DNA from: Tannerella forsythia | GTDB taxonomy: Bacteria > Bacteroidota > Bacteroidia > Bacteroidales > Tannerellaceae | Direction of reading: 5' to 3' | DNA length: 64,000 bases | NCBI RefSeq assembly: GCF_003860135.1 | Contig: NZ_RQYN01000002.1 | Location: 62,001 to 126,000, forward strand | Program-made: the position numbers and the translations under genes | Notes under the pieces: generated by a model | The model's input: the letters and a program-made list of their open reading frames with translations, nothing else | Told to the model about the DNA's origin: nothing | Databases searched by the model: none | Shown: piece by piece, positions 56,757 to 64,000 of the stretch | Numbering within the stretch: the stretch's first letter is position 1 | Layout of the letters: every line of letters begins with the position of its first letter

Positions 56757-57341
56757 TCATTCTTCATTCTTCAGTTTTTTCAGAGCATCCCAACGAGGAT
56801 CTGTCGCAGGATCTTCATACTCATCCGACAGTATGTTATCGTCGTCCTCCATCTCATCTTCCGCATTGTCGCTTTCATCAGACCGATGTGCCGAGTGTTT
56901 GCGTAGTCGGGCCGACATCGCCTTGTTACATTTTCCCGGCGCATGCACATGCTTCATCGGGATATTCAACGCGACAAACTCGTAAAGAAACCATGCCAGA
57001 TTCACACGACCTTCATCTTCCGAGATGACTAATATTTCATCGCTTTCTTCTGCATATTCCTTGCCAAATTTCACTCTCAAGCGATTATCCGACTCAATGG
57101 GTTGTTCCATATCATCCAGACACCGGTCGCACGATACGATCACCATACCGGATAAATGAAACGTCATCTCAAATGAAGACACTTTGCGCTCCACTTTCAA
57201 CGAGACATTTACTTTACCGCGCTGTACTTCGGTCCCGTCAATATCCGTAAAAAACTGATTATCCAAAAAGTATTCGTATGTACGAACTTCTTCCGGATTC
57301 ATATTTTTCAACTCAACCCAATATGCGCCGAATTTGCCCAA
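56757..57341 (-). CDS. yceD: DUF177 (YceD-like) protein
   Basis: Cytoplasmic protein (194 aa) of the YceD/DUF177 family, thought to act in 23S rRNA maturation or ribosome assembly. The central CDRCLDDMEQPIE segment (about 91-103) with its CxxC pair, the long acidic tail and the final DPRWDALKKLK are typical. It precedes rpmF, the usual arrangement. A TACCTTTG box upstream at 57369-57376 fits as the operon promoter. Confidence 0.93.
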   Translation of the reverse strand: MGKFGAYWVELKNMNPEEVRTYEYFLDNQFFTDIDGTEVQRGKVNVSLKVERKVSSFEMTFHLSGMVIVSCDRCLDDMEQPIESDNRLRVKFGKEYAEESDEILVISEDEGRVNLAWFLYEFVALNIPMKHVHAPGKCNKAMSARLRKHSAHRSDESDNAEDEMEDDDNILSDEYEDPATDPRWDALKKLKNEE

Positions 57342-57368
57342 AGCCTACAATCTCCAAAAAAAACGCTG

Positions 57369-57376
57369 CAAAGGTA
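57369..57376 (-). promoter_or_regulatory. Candidate -7 box TACCTTTG for yceD-rpmF-fabH-era-der
   Basis: The minus strand 57376-57369 reads TACCTTTG (exact TAnnTTTG) 28 bases before the yceD ATG. The -33 position has a T-rich stretch without TTTG. Confidence 0.55.
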
Positions 57377-57496
57377 TATTTTTTTTGTATAGAAAAAGAA
57401 TTATTCCTCACATTTTTCAGCAACATTCCAATTATGAACACCTTCATAAAACGAGCGCTCATGATAAAATCCGCTTATTTATTTCATTCATGATCC

Positions 57497-59833
57497 TCAC
57501 TTCGTCATCGAATACGGTTTTTCGTAAGCCGCCGATTTTTTGTTCGGACGAGCGCACATCTCGAATTCGATTTCACCGCCGCCGAGGATATCGGCATGGG
57601 TGAGGTAGGCCTTTCGATATGGCCGACCGTTGAGCGTAATCGATTTGACATAGACGTTTTTCGGCGAAGCATACTTGGTCTTCACGGTAAACGTCTTACC
57701 GTTTTCGAGTTGCATAACCGCTTCTTTCACAAAAGGCGAACCGAGAACGTACTGATCCGTTCCCGGACAGACGGGATAAAATCCGAGCGCCGAAAAGATG
57801 TACCATGCCGACATCTGTCCGCAGTCGTCGTTACCCGACAGCCCATCGATACGGTTGCGGTACATCCTGCGCATAATCTCGTGTAAACGCGCTTCCGACT
57901 TCCAGGGTTCGTCCGTCCATTTATACAGATAAGGTACGTGATGGCTCGGTTCGTTACCGTGCACGTAGTTGCCCATCAATCCCTCTTCATTAATATCTTC
58001 CGTATGTTCAAAGTATTTGGCAGGCAAGTGCATTGTGAAGAGCGAATCGAGACGACACACAAACCGTTTTTCCCCACCCATCAGGCGCATCAATCCGTTA
58101 ACATCGTGAGGCACAAAGAACGAATAGTTCCACGAATTACCTTCGATAAAACCCTGTCCGTGGGTATCGAGCAAGTCAAAGTCTTTCTTGAACGTCCCGT
58201 CCTGATGCTTCGGACGGGCAAAACCCAGCGATGGATCAAAAATATTGCGGTAACTGCACGCACGTTTGGCATACTCTTCCTCTACGTCCGCGACCTTCAT
58301 CCGCTTAGCCAGCTCACTGATCGCCCAGTCGTCGTAACTGTATTCGAGCGTGACCGAAGCTGCCGAACCGCTGCGTTCGAGCGGCACATAACCCAGCTTC
58401 TTATATTCGGCAATACCATCGTAGTAATCCAGATTCGAACTGTTTATGCAAGCATCCAATGCAAGCTTTTTATCCACCTCCAAGCCTTTCGTGAGGGCAT
58501 CGGCCACAACCGAAACGGAGTGATACCCGATCATGCACCAGTTTTCGTTGCCCATGTGCGACCAGACCGGCAGGGCACGATGTACGCTCTGCCGGTAATG
58601 ATTGAGCATGGAATGAACGAACTGCACGCTGCGCGACGGTTTAATCAGGTTCATCAGCGGATGCTGAGCTCGAAACGTATCCCAGACGGAAAAGACCGTA
58701 TAGTTGGTTTGCCCTTCGGCCGCCTGATGGATATTGTGGTCAATGCCACGATAACGTCCGTCGACATCCTGATATACGGAAGGATTAATCATCGTATGAT
58801 ACAAGGCTGTGTAGAATACGGCTTTCGTATCGTCGTCGGCTTCCATACGGATGCAACTCAACTCTTTCTCCCACTTCGCCTGCGTAGCCTTCCGAACTTC
58901 ATCGAACGATTTTCCACCCGTTTCGGCGGCCAAATTCTTCTGTGCCCCCAGACAATCGACCGGCGAGAGTGCGACCTGCACTTCGAGCGGACGACCGTCG
59001 GAGAAATCGAATTCAAAATAAGCCGTAAGGTGCTTGCCGAACATCTCCGGAAAATTCTTCGTCATGTCGAACCTGCGCCAGAATCCTTTATAAAGAACCT
59101 CTTCGTTATTGCGACAACCGTAAGCGGCAATCGGCTTCGAGAACTTCACGGCGAAATGGGTGTAACTCATCCGTGACCAACCGCGGGTGATGCGGTAGCC
59201 GGTAAGCGTACACGAATCTTCCACACGAAGATTGGCCATCAACACTTTGCCGTTGTAGTGGTAAATGCCGTAATCGAGGTCGAGTACGATGTGCCCTGTC
59301 TGAGAACCTTGCGGAAAGGTATAACGATGCACGCCGACCCGTTCCGTAGCGGTCATCTCGGCACGGATGCCGTAATCTTCGAGCAGCACGGAGTAATATC
59401 CGGCTTCAGCCTTTTCATGCTCGTGACTGAAACGCGAGCGATAGCCGCTTTCGGGATGCTCTGCCGTACCTCTGTCGAGTTTTACCTCACCGGTTGCAGG
59501 CATCACTAAAATATCGCCGAGATCGGAATGTCCCGTGCCGTTAAAATGGGTATGACTAAACCCGACGATCGTTTTATCGTCGTACTGATAGCCTGTGCAA
59601 TACCGATAGGCATCGGGTTGATACACTCCGCCGATATTGTGCGGGACCATTTCCGTATCGGGGCTTAACTGTACCAGACCGAACGGTGCGCAGGCTCCGG
59701 GGAACGTATGCCCCATGCTTTTGGTTCCTACCATCGGGTTCACGTACGGCAGCAAATCGCCCGCCAACACGTTAAACGTTGCAGTGACTGCCAGATAACC
59801 GATCACGATTCCGATTTTCATACGTATGTTCAT
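57497..59833 (-). CDS. GH92 alpha-mannosidase
   Basis: Exported calcium-dependent exo-alpha-mannosidase (778 aa) of family GH92, abundant in gut Bacteroidota. The signal peptide (about 1-24) is followed by LLPYVNPMVGTKSMGHTFPGACAPFG, the family's start. The late motif G667-NDDCGQMSAW and LGFYPVCPGTDQYVLGSP are strongly conserved in GH92. ATG 59833 (or 59821) gives the signal peptide; the frame opens at 60007 inside the next gene. It is the last gene of the operon with GH28 and GH106, 22 bases after GH28. Confidence 0.95.
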   Translation of the reverse strand: MNIRMKIGIVIGYLAVTATFNVLAGDLLPYVNPMVGTKSMGHTFPGACAPFGLVQLSPDTEMVPHNIGGVYQPDAYRYCTGYQYDDKTIVGFSHTHFNGTGHSDLGDILVMPATGEVKLDRGTAEHPESGYRSRFSHEHEKAEAGYYSVLLEDYGIRAEMTATERVGVHRYTFPQGSQTGHIVLDLDYGIYHYNGKVLMANLRVEDSCTLTGYRITRGWSRMSYTHFAVKFSKPIAAYGCRNNEEVLYKGFWRRFDMTKNFPEMFGKHLTAYFEFDFSDGRPLEVQVALSPVDCLGAQKNLAAETGGKSFDEVRKATQAKWEKELSCIRMEADDDTKAVFYTALYHTMINPSVYQDVDGRYRGIDHNIHQAAEGQTNYTVFSVWDTFRAQHPLMNLIKPSRSVQFVHSMLNHYRQSVHRALPVWSHMGNENWCMIGYHSVSVVADALTKGLEVDKKLALDACINSSNLDYYDGIAEYKKLGYVPLERSGSAASVTLEYSYDDWAISELAKRMKVADVEEEYAKRACSYRNIFDPSLGFARPKHQDGTFKKDFDLLDTHGQGFIEGNSWNYSFFVPHDVNGLMRLMGGEKRFVCRLDSLFTMHLPAKYFEHTEDINEEGLMGNYVHGNEPSHHVPYLYKWTDEPWKSEARLHEIMRRMYRNRIDGLSGNDDCGQMSAWYIFSALGFYPVCPGTDQYVLGSPFVKEAVMQLENGKTFTVKTKYASPKNVYVKSITLNGRPYRKAYLTHADILGGGEIEFEMCARPNKKSAAYEKPYSMTK

Positions 59834-59855
59834 GGTGCGTAAACTTTTTGAGAAT

Positions 59856-61346
59856 CTATGGTTCAACATGTATCCCCGACGAGCGGTGACGTACGATCTC
59901 GTCTTTATGCGCCGACTCCGGAATGGAAGTCTCGATATTTTTAAAGACGGCATCATGCACATCGTCAAGCACGACGGCCGGGCGATAATCCGCTTTTTGG
60001 GCGACAAGTTTCACATGATTAAACCGAATACCCTTAGCATGCCGGATATAAAAACCCCATGCCGGAAGCTCCTTAAACATCGAAAATTCCGGATACTTAT
60101 TCTCCATCTCGGGAACCCTGTCCAACTCATCCAATCCCACTTTGGCATACCGCGCATTACCACCTCCGGGATACCGGATTTCGATATTTTCCAACGTTAC
60201 GTTTTCGATGGGGATAGACGGAATACCGGAGATGATGCAGGGAGAGATGTTGCGCGGCAGATCTTCAATCGGCCCTTCGTAGCGATAACCGGCATCAGGC
60301 TTGGTGGCCGGCACTTCGGCATAGACATTGGATATCCTGATATTTCGCAGACAGGGCTTGTTACGCACCGTGCGAGTTCCTGTACGAAGAAAAATCACAT
60401 TGCCCGTGTTGATCGAAACAAGACTATCCACCGTCACATTATCTATTACCGCTCCATCGACCGAGGCAAAAGTGATGGCCGAACGATACGTATCAAAGAC
60501 CGTGTTTTTGACGATGCGGATATTGCGAAATCCTCCGGCCGAAACAGTTCCGAATTTGATGCCGCTGGCACTTGTGCGCACCGTATTGTTGTAAATGTAA
60601 ACGTTGCTGCATTCGTGATCGGCACTGTGCGACTTCAAGCAGATGCCGTCGTCGGCCGCATCGAAGTATGAATTTCGTATAATCACGCTATCGCAATCCA
60701 CGATATCGATTCCGTCGTTGTTCCAATACGCTTTGCTGTCGGTCGTAATTTCTTCGACAAGCAAGTTACGACATTGCTCGTACTGCTGATTCCAGCTTGC
60801 CGGATCTTTCAGCAGAATACCCTGTATATGAATATCCCGGCATCTCTTAAAATAGATGTTCTGCGGACGTCGAAATTCGCGAGGACGATCGAGCAACAAC
60901 GCGTCTTCAAAGATGCCGTTATTGATCAGCGAAATCAGGTTGTTGGCCACCTCGTACCCCCGTCCGTCGATCACGCCTTGGCCTGTGATGCCGATATGGT
61001 GCTGTTCGTGCGCTACCACAAGCGCCGTCCAGTTCCAGTTCTCACCGATGTCGTAATCAAGTGGATTGGTCGAGCCCAGCAATACGGCCCCTTCTTTCAG
61101 GTGAAGCGTAACGTTCGATTTCAGATAGATCGTTCCCGTGAGATAACGTCCGACAGAAAAAACGAGCCTTCCGCCTCCCTTGTCGTGGATATGGTCGATG
61201 GCCTTTTGAATGGAGCGCGTGTTAAGCGTTGCCCCGTCGGACCGGATACCGAACAGCGAAGCGTTGTAATCCTTTGCGGCGAGTTGATTGCACAACACAG
61301 CCGAAAGGCAGAAAATAATTGATTTCAGAATGTTCATTGGAAGCAT
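59856..61346 (-). CDS. GH28-family glycosidase (polygalacturonase-like)
   Basis: Exported parallel beta-helix enzyme (496 aa) with a signal peptide (about 1-24). The GH28 catalytic aspartates are in N209-N-D211-G-I-D and D232-D233-G. The usual GHG histidine motif is not visible; the place after the second strand reads TSASGIKFGT, as in a subset of GH28-like proteins. Likely substrates are pectic chains such as rhamnogalacturonan or oligogalacturonides. ATG 61346 or 61337 may be the start. It begins 11 bases after the GH106-like gene. Confidence 0.88.
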   Translation of the reverse strand: MLPMNILKSIIFCLSAVLCNQLAAKDYNASLFGIRSDGATLNTRSIQKAIDHIHDKGGGRLVFSVGRYLTGTIYLKSNVTLHLKEGAVLLGSTNPLDYDIGENWNWTALVVAHEQHHIGITGQGVIDGRGYEVANNLISLINNGIFEDALLLDRPREFRRPQNIYFKRCRDIHIQGILLKDPASWNQQYEQCRNLLVEEITTDSKAYWNNDGIDIVDCDSVIIRNSYFDAADDGICLKSHSADHECSNVYIYNNTVRTSASGIKFGTVSAGGFRNIRIVKNTVFDTYRSAITFASVDGAVIDNVTVDSLVSINTGNVIFLRTGTRTVRNKPCLRNIRISNVYAEVPATKPDAGYRYEGPIEDLPRNISPCIISGIPSIPIENVTLENIEIRYPGGGNARYAKVGLDELDRVPEMENKYPEFSMFKELPAWGFYIRHAKGIRFNHVKLVAQKADYRPAVVLDDVHDAVFKNIETSIPESAHKDEIVRHRSSGIHVEP

Positions 61347-61357
61347 ATTTTTATAAT

Positions 61358-64000
61358 TTATGAATGGATATACATGGTAACCGGCCCTACCAGTCCCATC
61401 GACTGGATCGGTTGGTCTTTCGATTTAAGTACGGTAAATTTCTGCGCCGTAAGGTTGTCTTTGAGCGTTTTCATATAATTCCCCATCGTAGTAACGACAT
61501 GTACTTCGAGCTGATTGGAACCTTTTTTCAGGGACGGGCCGAGGGCGTAAATCCGCCGACCATACCACTTTACCCCGAACGATTGTCCGTTGACAAACAC
61601 TTCGGAAACACCGTGCACTTTACCGAGATTCAGGTACACATCTTTTCGTCCGTCCGTCTCGAATGTCCGGCGATAGACAACTGTTCCCGTAAAATTCACC
61701 CACTCGGTCTCTTTGAGGTCTTTCAGGGTTTCCATCGGAAAAGTTTTCACCCATCCTTCGCGACTGTGGCGAAGCTCGACCTCCCAGGCGCCGTCAAGCG
61801 TACGTTCTTCCTTTCCGCTTATCGGAAGGGGACGCCACGGCTTACCGTGCTTCTCGTGGCTCCACACGATCAGACGTGTTTCCGCCGGTCCCAATTCGAG
61901 GCTTATGGTATTTCCATCAGGATGTATGCGATAGCGTTCACCCGTTTCGGCATCCCATACCCATGGGAATCGCCGAGCCGTTATTTCGGCGGCAAAAGTG
62001 ACGTTCGTCGTATAGGCCTGATTACGGTGCGTATTCGCAAAGAAAAACAGCTCATCGTGCGCGTCACTGCGATAGCGGTTCTGCATCACAAAACGGTCGG
62101 AATGTTCAATATCAAGATAATGAGGGATTCGGTATTGTCGCATCACCTCACGGTACCATTCGAGGAAACGATCGTCTTCGGGCTTGCGAAGCAGGACAAA
62201 ACGATCGGGGTATTGTTTCAACTGCTCCACCCACTGTTTCACCTGCCGGTCTCGTTCATGAAAGTCCTGCAAACCGAGCGATTTCTCCGGATATTTCTCT
62301 ATGCAGAAAATCCGTCCGCCATCGACCACAAAATCATACAATTTGGCCAACACTTCCGGATTGATTCCGCTCACCTCGACTAAGAAAAGCGTACCGTAAG
62401 CCTTGGAACCGTAGCAGAGCTTTCCGTTCCTGACCGTCGACTCGCGGAGGACGATCTCCGAGGTGTAGTCCGCCCCGCCTCCGTTTTTATGAATGGCCTC
62501 CCACACAAGTGACGTGTAGGGTACGTTCAGTTTTTCGGGGAACGGATCGGTCTGCACGCCCATTTCGCTCCACAAGTCGTACGTAGCGGGGAGGATGGCG
62601 ATATCGGTGTACATGTCTGCATTTGTCAGCACCGACGAGAGACGCGCCTTGTAACGGTTCAGGTACTTGACGTAAGGCCACCAGTTGTTGTTTTCGTTAT
62701 GATACGTACCGTATTGTACCCAGCCGGGGAAAGGCGCGTCGGGCGGAGAGTAATTGAATCCATGCCAGACGGAATGAGTCACGCCCGACATGATACTATG
62801 ATCGGATCCGATTTTCAGCAGCTCCGGCGTGGCGTTGAATACATCGTAGGTATTCGTCATCTCTTCGCAGCTCACTACCCGCTTACCGGTGAGGTGAGCG
62901 GCCGAAGAGACGAATTTATTGATCATGGTGTAAGCTCTTCCTCGGCGGTAATCGTCGTCGGGTAATTCTTCACCGGGACGATGTTTGAGCCAGTTCGTTG
63001 TCCACGATTCACCTTCGGGGATGTCGAAACCCAAGCTGCTTTCGAGCGGGAAAAAACCGCGTCCGTAGGCTTGTGCTCTTGATTGCACTCCCTGCTCCTT
63101 GCACCATTGCAGGTACGTTTCGGTAAATCGCTCCCGTAGCAACTCGGCTTTGGTCAGTTCGAAATCAAACCGTACGCGATTCAGTATATCTGCAAATTCG
63201 GGCGTTTTCTCTGCCCCGTACGTATCATCGACAACCGCCCCCAGCCGTCCGACCTTGAACAGAATGAACGGCAGATAAGGCATCAAATCGTAGCCGCGAC
63301 GTTGCCGAAAAGCTTCCACCAAATCGTCTGTCCAGTTACATCCTTCCAACTCCATCGAATCGCAGAAGAACGCACGCAGATGTTTCAAAAGCGCGCCGGT
63401 TCTTTTCCGTATTGTGTCAGACATACGATCGAGGTAACTGCGCACGGCCGCACGGTTCATATGGTTAAGAATATGTCCGGCCGCACCCGGCGCACCGTTG
63501 ATGACCGATGCGAAGGAATCGACCTTCACCAGCGCGTAAAGTACATGTTTACCTTCGGGGATATCGATGCGGATGACTTCGTCTTTACATTGGTCCGAGA
63601 AGTCGACGGATTGCTCCGGCCCGCTCATCGGATCGGGAACAACCTGCAGAGAGAGGAGTTCGAACGTACGTGACGGATTAGGCACGGTCACACCGGGATC
63701 AACCGCCTTGAAGAGATGAAACCTCGACGCTTCGTACATCGTCGGGCCTTCGAGTTTCTCGGCATAAACGAGCACCACTTGCGCTCGCTCGGCACCCTGT
63801 AACGTCTCGGCACCAAACGGCCATCCCGACCCGACAATCAAATCGCACGTCATTCCGAGACGTTTCGCCTCATCGAAAGCGACTTGCAACATATCGATCC
63901 ACTCATCGCTCAACCACGTGAGCGACTTCTTGCCCAGATCGTCGCCCGACGAAGGAAAAGCGATCGGGTTGATCTCCACGCCGCCCACACCGGCATCTTT
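61358..64000 (-). CDS. GH106-like glycoside hydrolase (alpha-L-rhamnosidase family), N-terminus cut
   Basis: The frame is open to the window edge, so the gene starts outside (at least 880 residues are seen). At the edge it reads KDAGVGGVEINPIAFPSS, then DLIVGSGWPFGAET, DSMELEGCNWTDD, RAQAYGRGF and SCEEMTNTYDVFNATPELLKIGSDH, blocks typical of the GH106 (PF17132) rhamnosidase family. The C-terminus (about the last 150 residues) is a beta-sandwich domain. GH106 removes alpha-L-rhamnose from pectin (rhamnogalacturonan II or I). With GH28 and GH92 downstream, a complex polysaccharide is the likely target. The ATG lies beyond 64000. Confidence 0.85.
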   Translation of the reverse strand, partial: KDAGVGGVEINPIAFPSSGDDLGKKSLTWLSDEWIDMLQVAFDEAKRLGMTCDLIVGSGWPFGAETLQGAERAQVVLVYAEKLEGPTMYEASRFHLFKAVDPGVTVPNPSRTFELLSLQVVPDPMSGPEQSVDFSDQCKDEVIRIDIPEGKHVLYALVKVDSFASVINGAPGAAGHILNHMNRAAVRSYLDRMSDTIRKRTGALLKHLRAFFCDSMELEGCNWTDDLVEAFRQRRGYDLMPYLPFILFKVGRLGAVVDDTYGAEKTPEFADILNRVRFDFELTKAELLRERFTETYLQWCKEQGVQSRAQAYGRGFFPLESSLGFDIPEGESWTTNWLKHRPGEELPDDDYRRGRAYTMINKFVSSAAHLTGKRVVSCEEMTNTYDVFNATPELLKIGSDHSIMSGVTHSVWHGFNYSPPDAPFPGWVQYGTYHNENNNWWPYVKYLNRYKARLSSVLTNADMYTDIAILPATYDLWSEMGVQTDPFPEKLNVPYTSLVWEAIHKNGGGADYTSEIVLRESTVRNGKLCYGSKAYGTLFLVEVSGINPEVLAKLYDFVVDGGRIFCIEKYPEKSLGLQDFHERDRQVKQWVEQLKQYPDRFVLLRKPEDDRFLEWYREVMRQYRIPHYLDIEHSDRFVMQNRYRSDAHDELFFFANTHRNQAYTTNVTFAAEITARRFPWVWDAETGERYRIHPDGNTISLELGPAETRLIVWSHEKHGKPWRPLPISGKEERTLDGAWEVELRHSREGWVKTFPMETLKDLKETEWVNFTGTVVYRRTFETDGRKDVYLNLGKVHGVSEVFVNGQSFGVKWYGRRIYALGPSLKKGSNQLEVHVVTTMGNYMKTLKDNLTAQKFTVLKSKDQPIQSMGLVGPVTMYIHS

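Overview
The window reads as chromosomal DNA of a member of the Bacteroidales (Bacteroidota). The basis is gene content and order (dcw cluster ending ftsA-ftsZ-yqeY; yceD-rpmF-fabH-era-der; HisC-like aminotransferase next to a LicC-like nucleotidyltransferase), many SPII lipoproteins, weak Shine-Dalgarno signals, and promoters of the Bacteroidota type (TTTG, about 20 bases, TAnnTTTG). A Tannerellaceae/Porphyromonadaceae-like organism that degrades glycans is my best guess; the species cannot be named from this sequence alone. No rRNA, insertion sequence, phage or CRISPR was seen.

Layout. 1-62: start of a leftward gene, probably a lipid acyltransferase. 424-15243: one rightward division and cell wall operon, rsmH-ftsL-ftsI-murE-mraY-murD-ftsW-murG-murC-ftsQ-ftsA-ftsZ, with very short gaps or overlaps, followed by yqeY and a CstA-type peptide/pyruvate transporter (to 17156). 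No mraZ, murF or ddl is visible. 17173-22895: leftward tripartite efflux operon (ATPase, two MacB-like permeases, MacA-like adaptor, TolC-like channel). 23234-26199: a small voltage-gated-type potassium channel, a flavodoxin-like protein and a catalase. 26200-27157: a long leader holding five perfect-period 83-bp repeats that form hairpins, in front of a DUF6261-like gene. 28055-38786: leftward SnoaL-like lipoprotein, GH13 amylase, and the alpha-2-macroglobulin/PBP1C pair.

39125-42023: rightward pyrE, SRPBCC protein, argH and a Rieske-like lipoprotein with unusual ligands. 42185-45050: three overlapping genes (aminotransferase, nucleotidyltransferase, TagB/TagF-like transferase) that look like a surface-decoration cassette. 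45051-48545: RNase HI with viroplasmin domain, TlpA-like lipoprotein, an isolated cobU and a TIGR01777 epimerase. 48918-49247: a second, unrelated array of 16 palindromic 20/21-bp units before a small helical protein. Then tRNA-Gln, tyrS and a GH123-like hydrolase. 53194-57341: leftward yceD-rpmF-fabH-era-der. 57497-64000: leftward operon of GH106-like (cut by the window edge), GH28 and GH92 glycosidases, probably part of a polysaccharide utilisation locus that continues to the right.

The least explained parts are the two repeat arrays, each lying directly upstream of a small helical protein of unknown function, and the aminotransferase-nucleotidyltransferase-TagF cassette.
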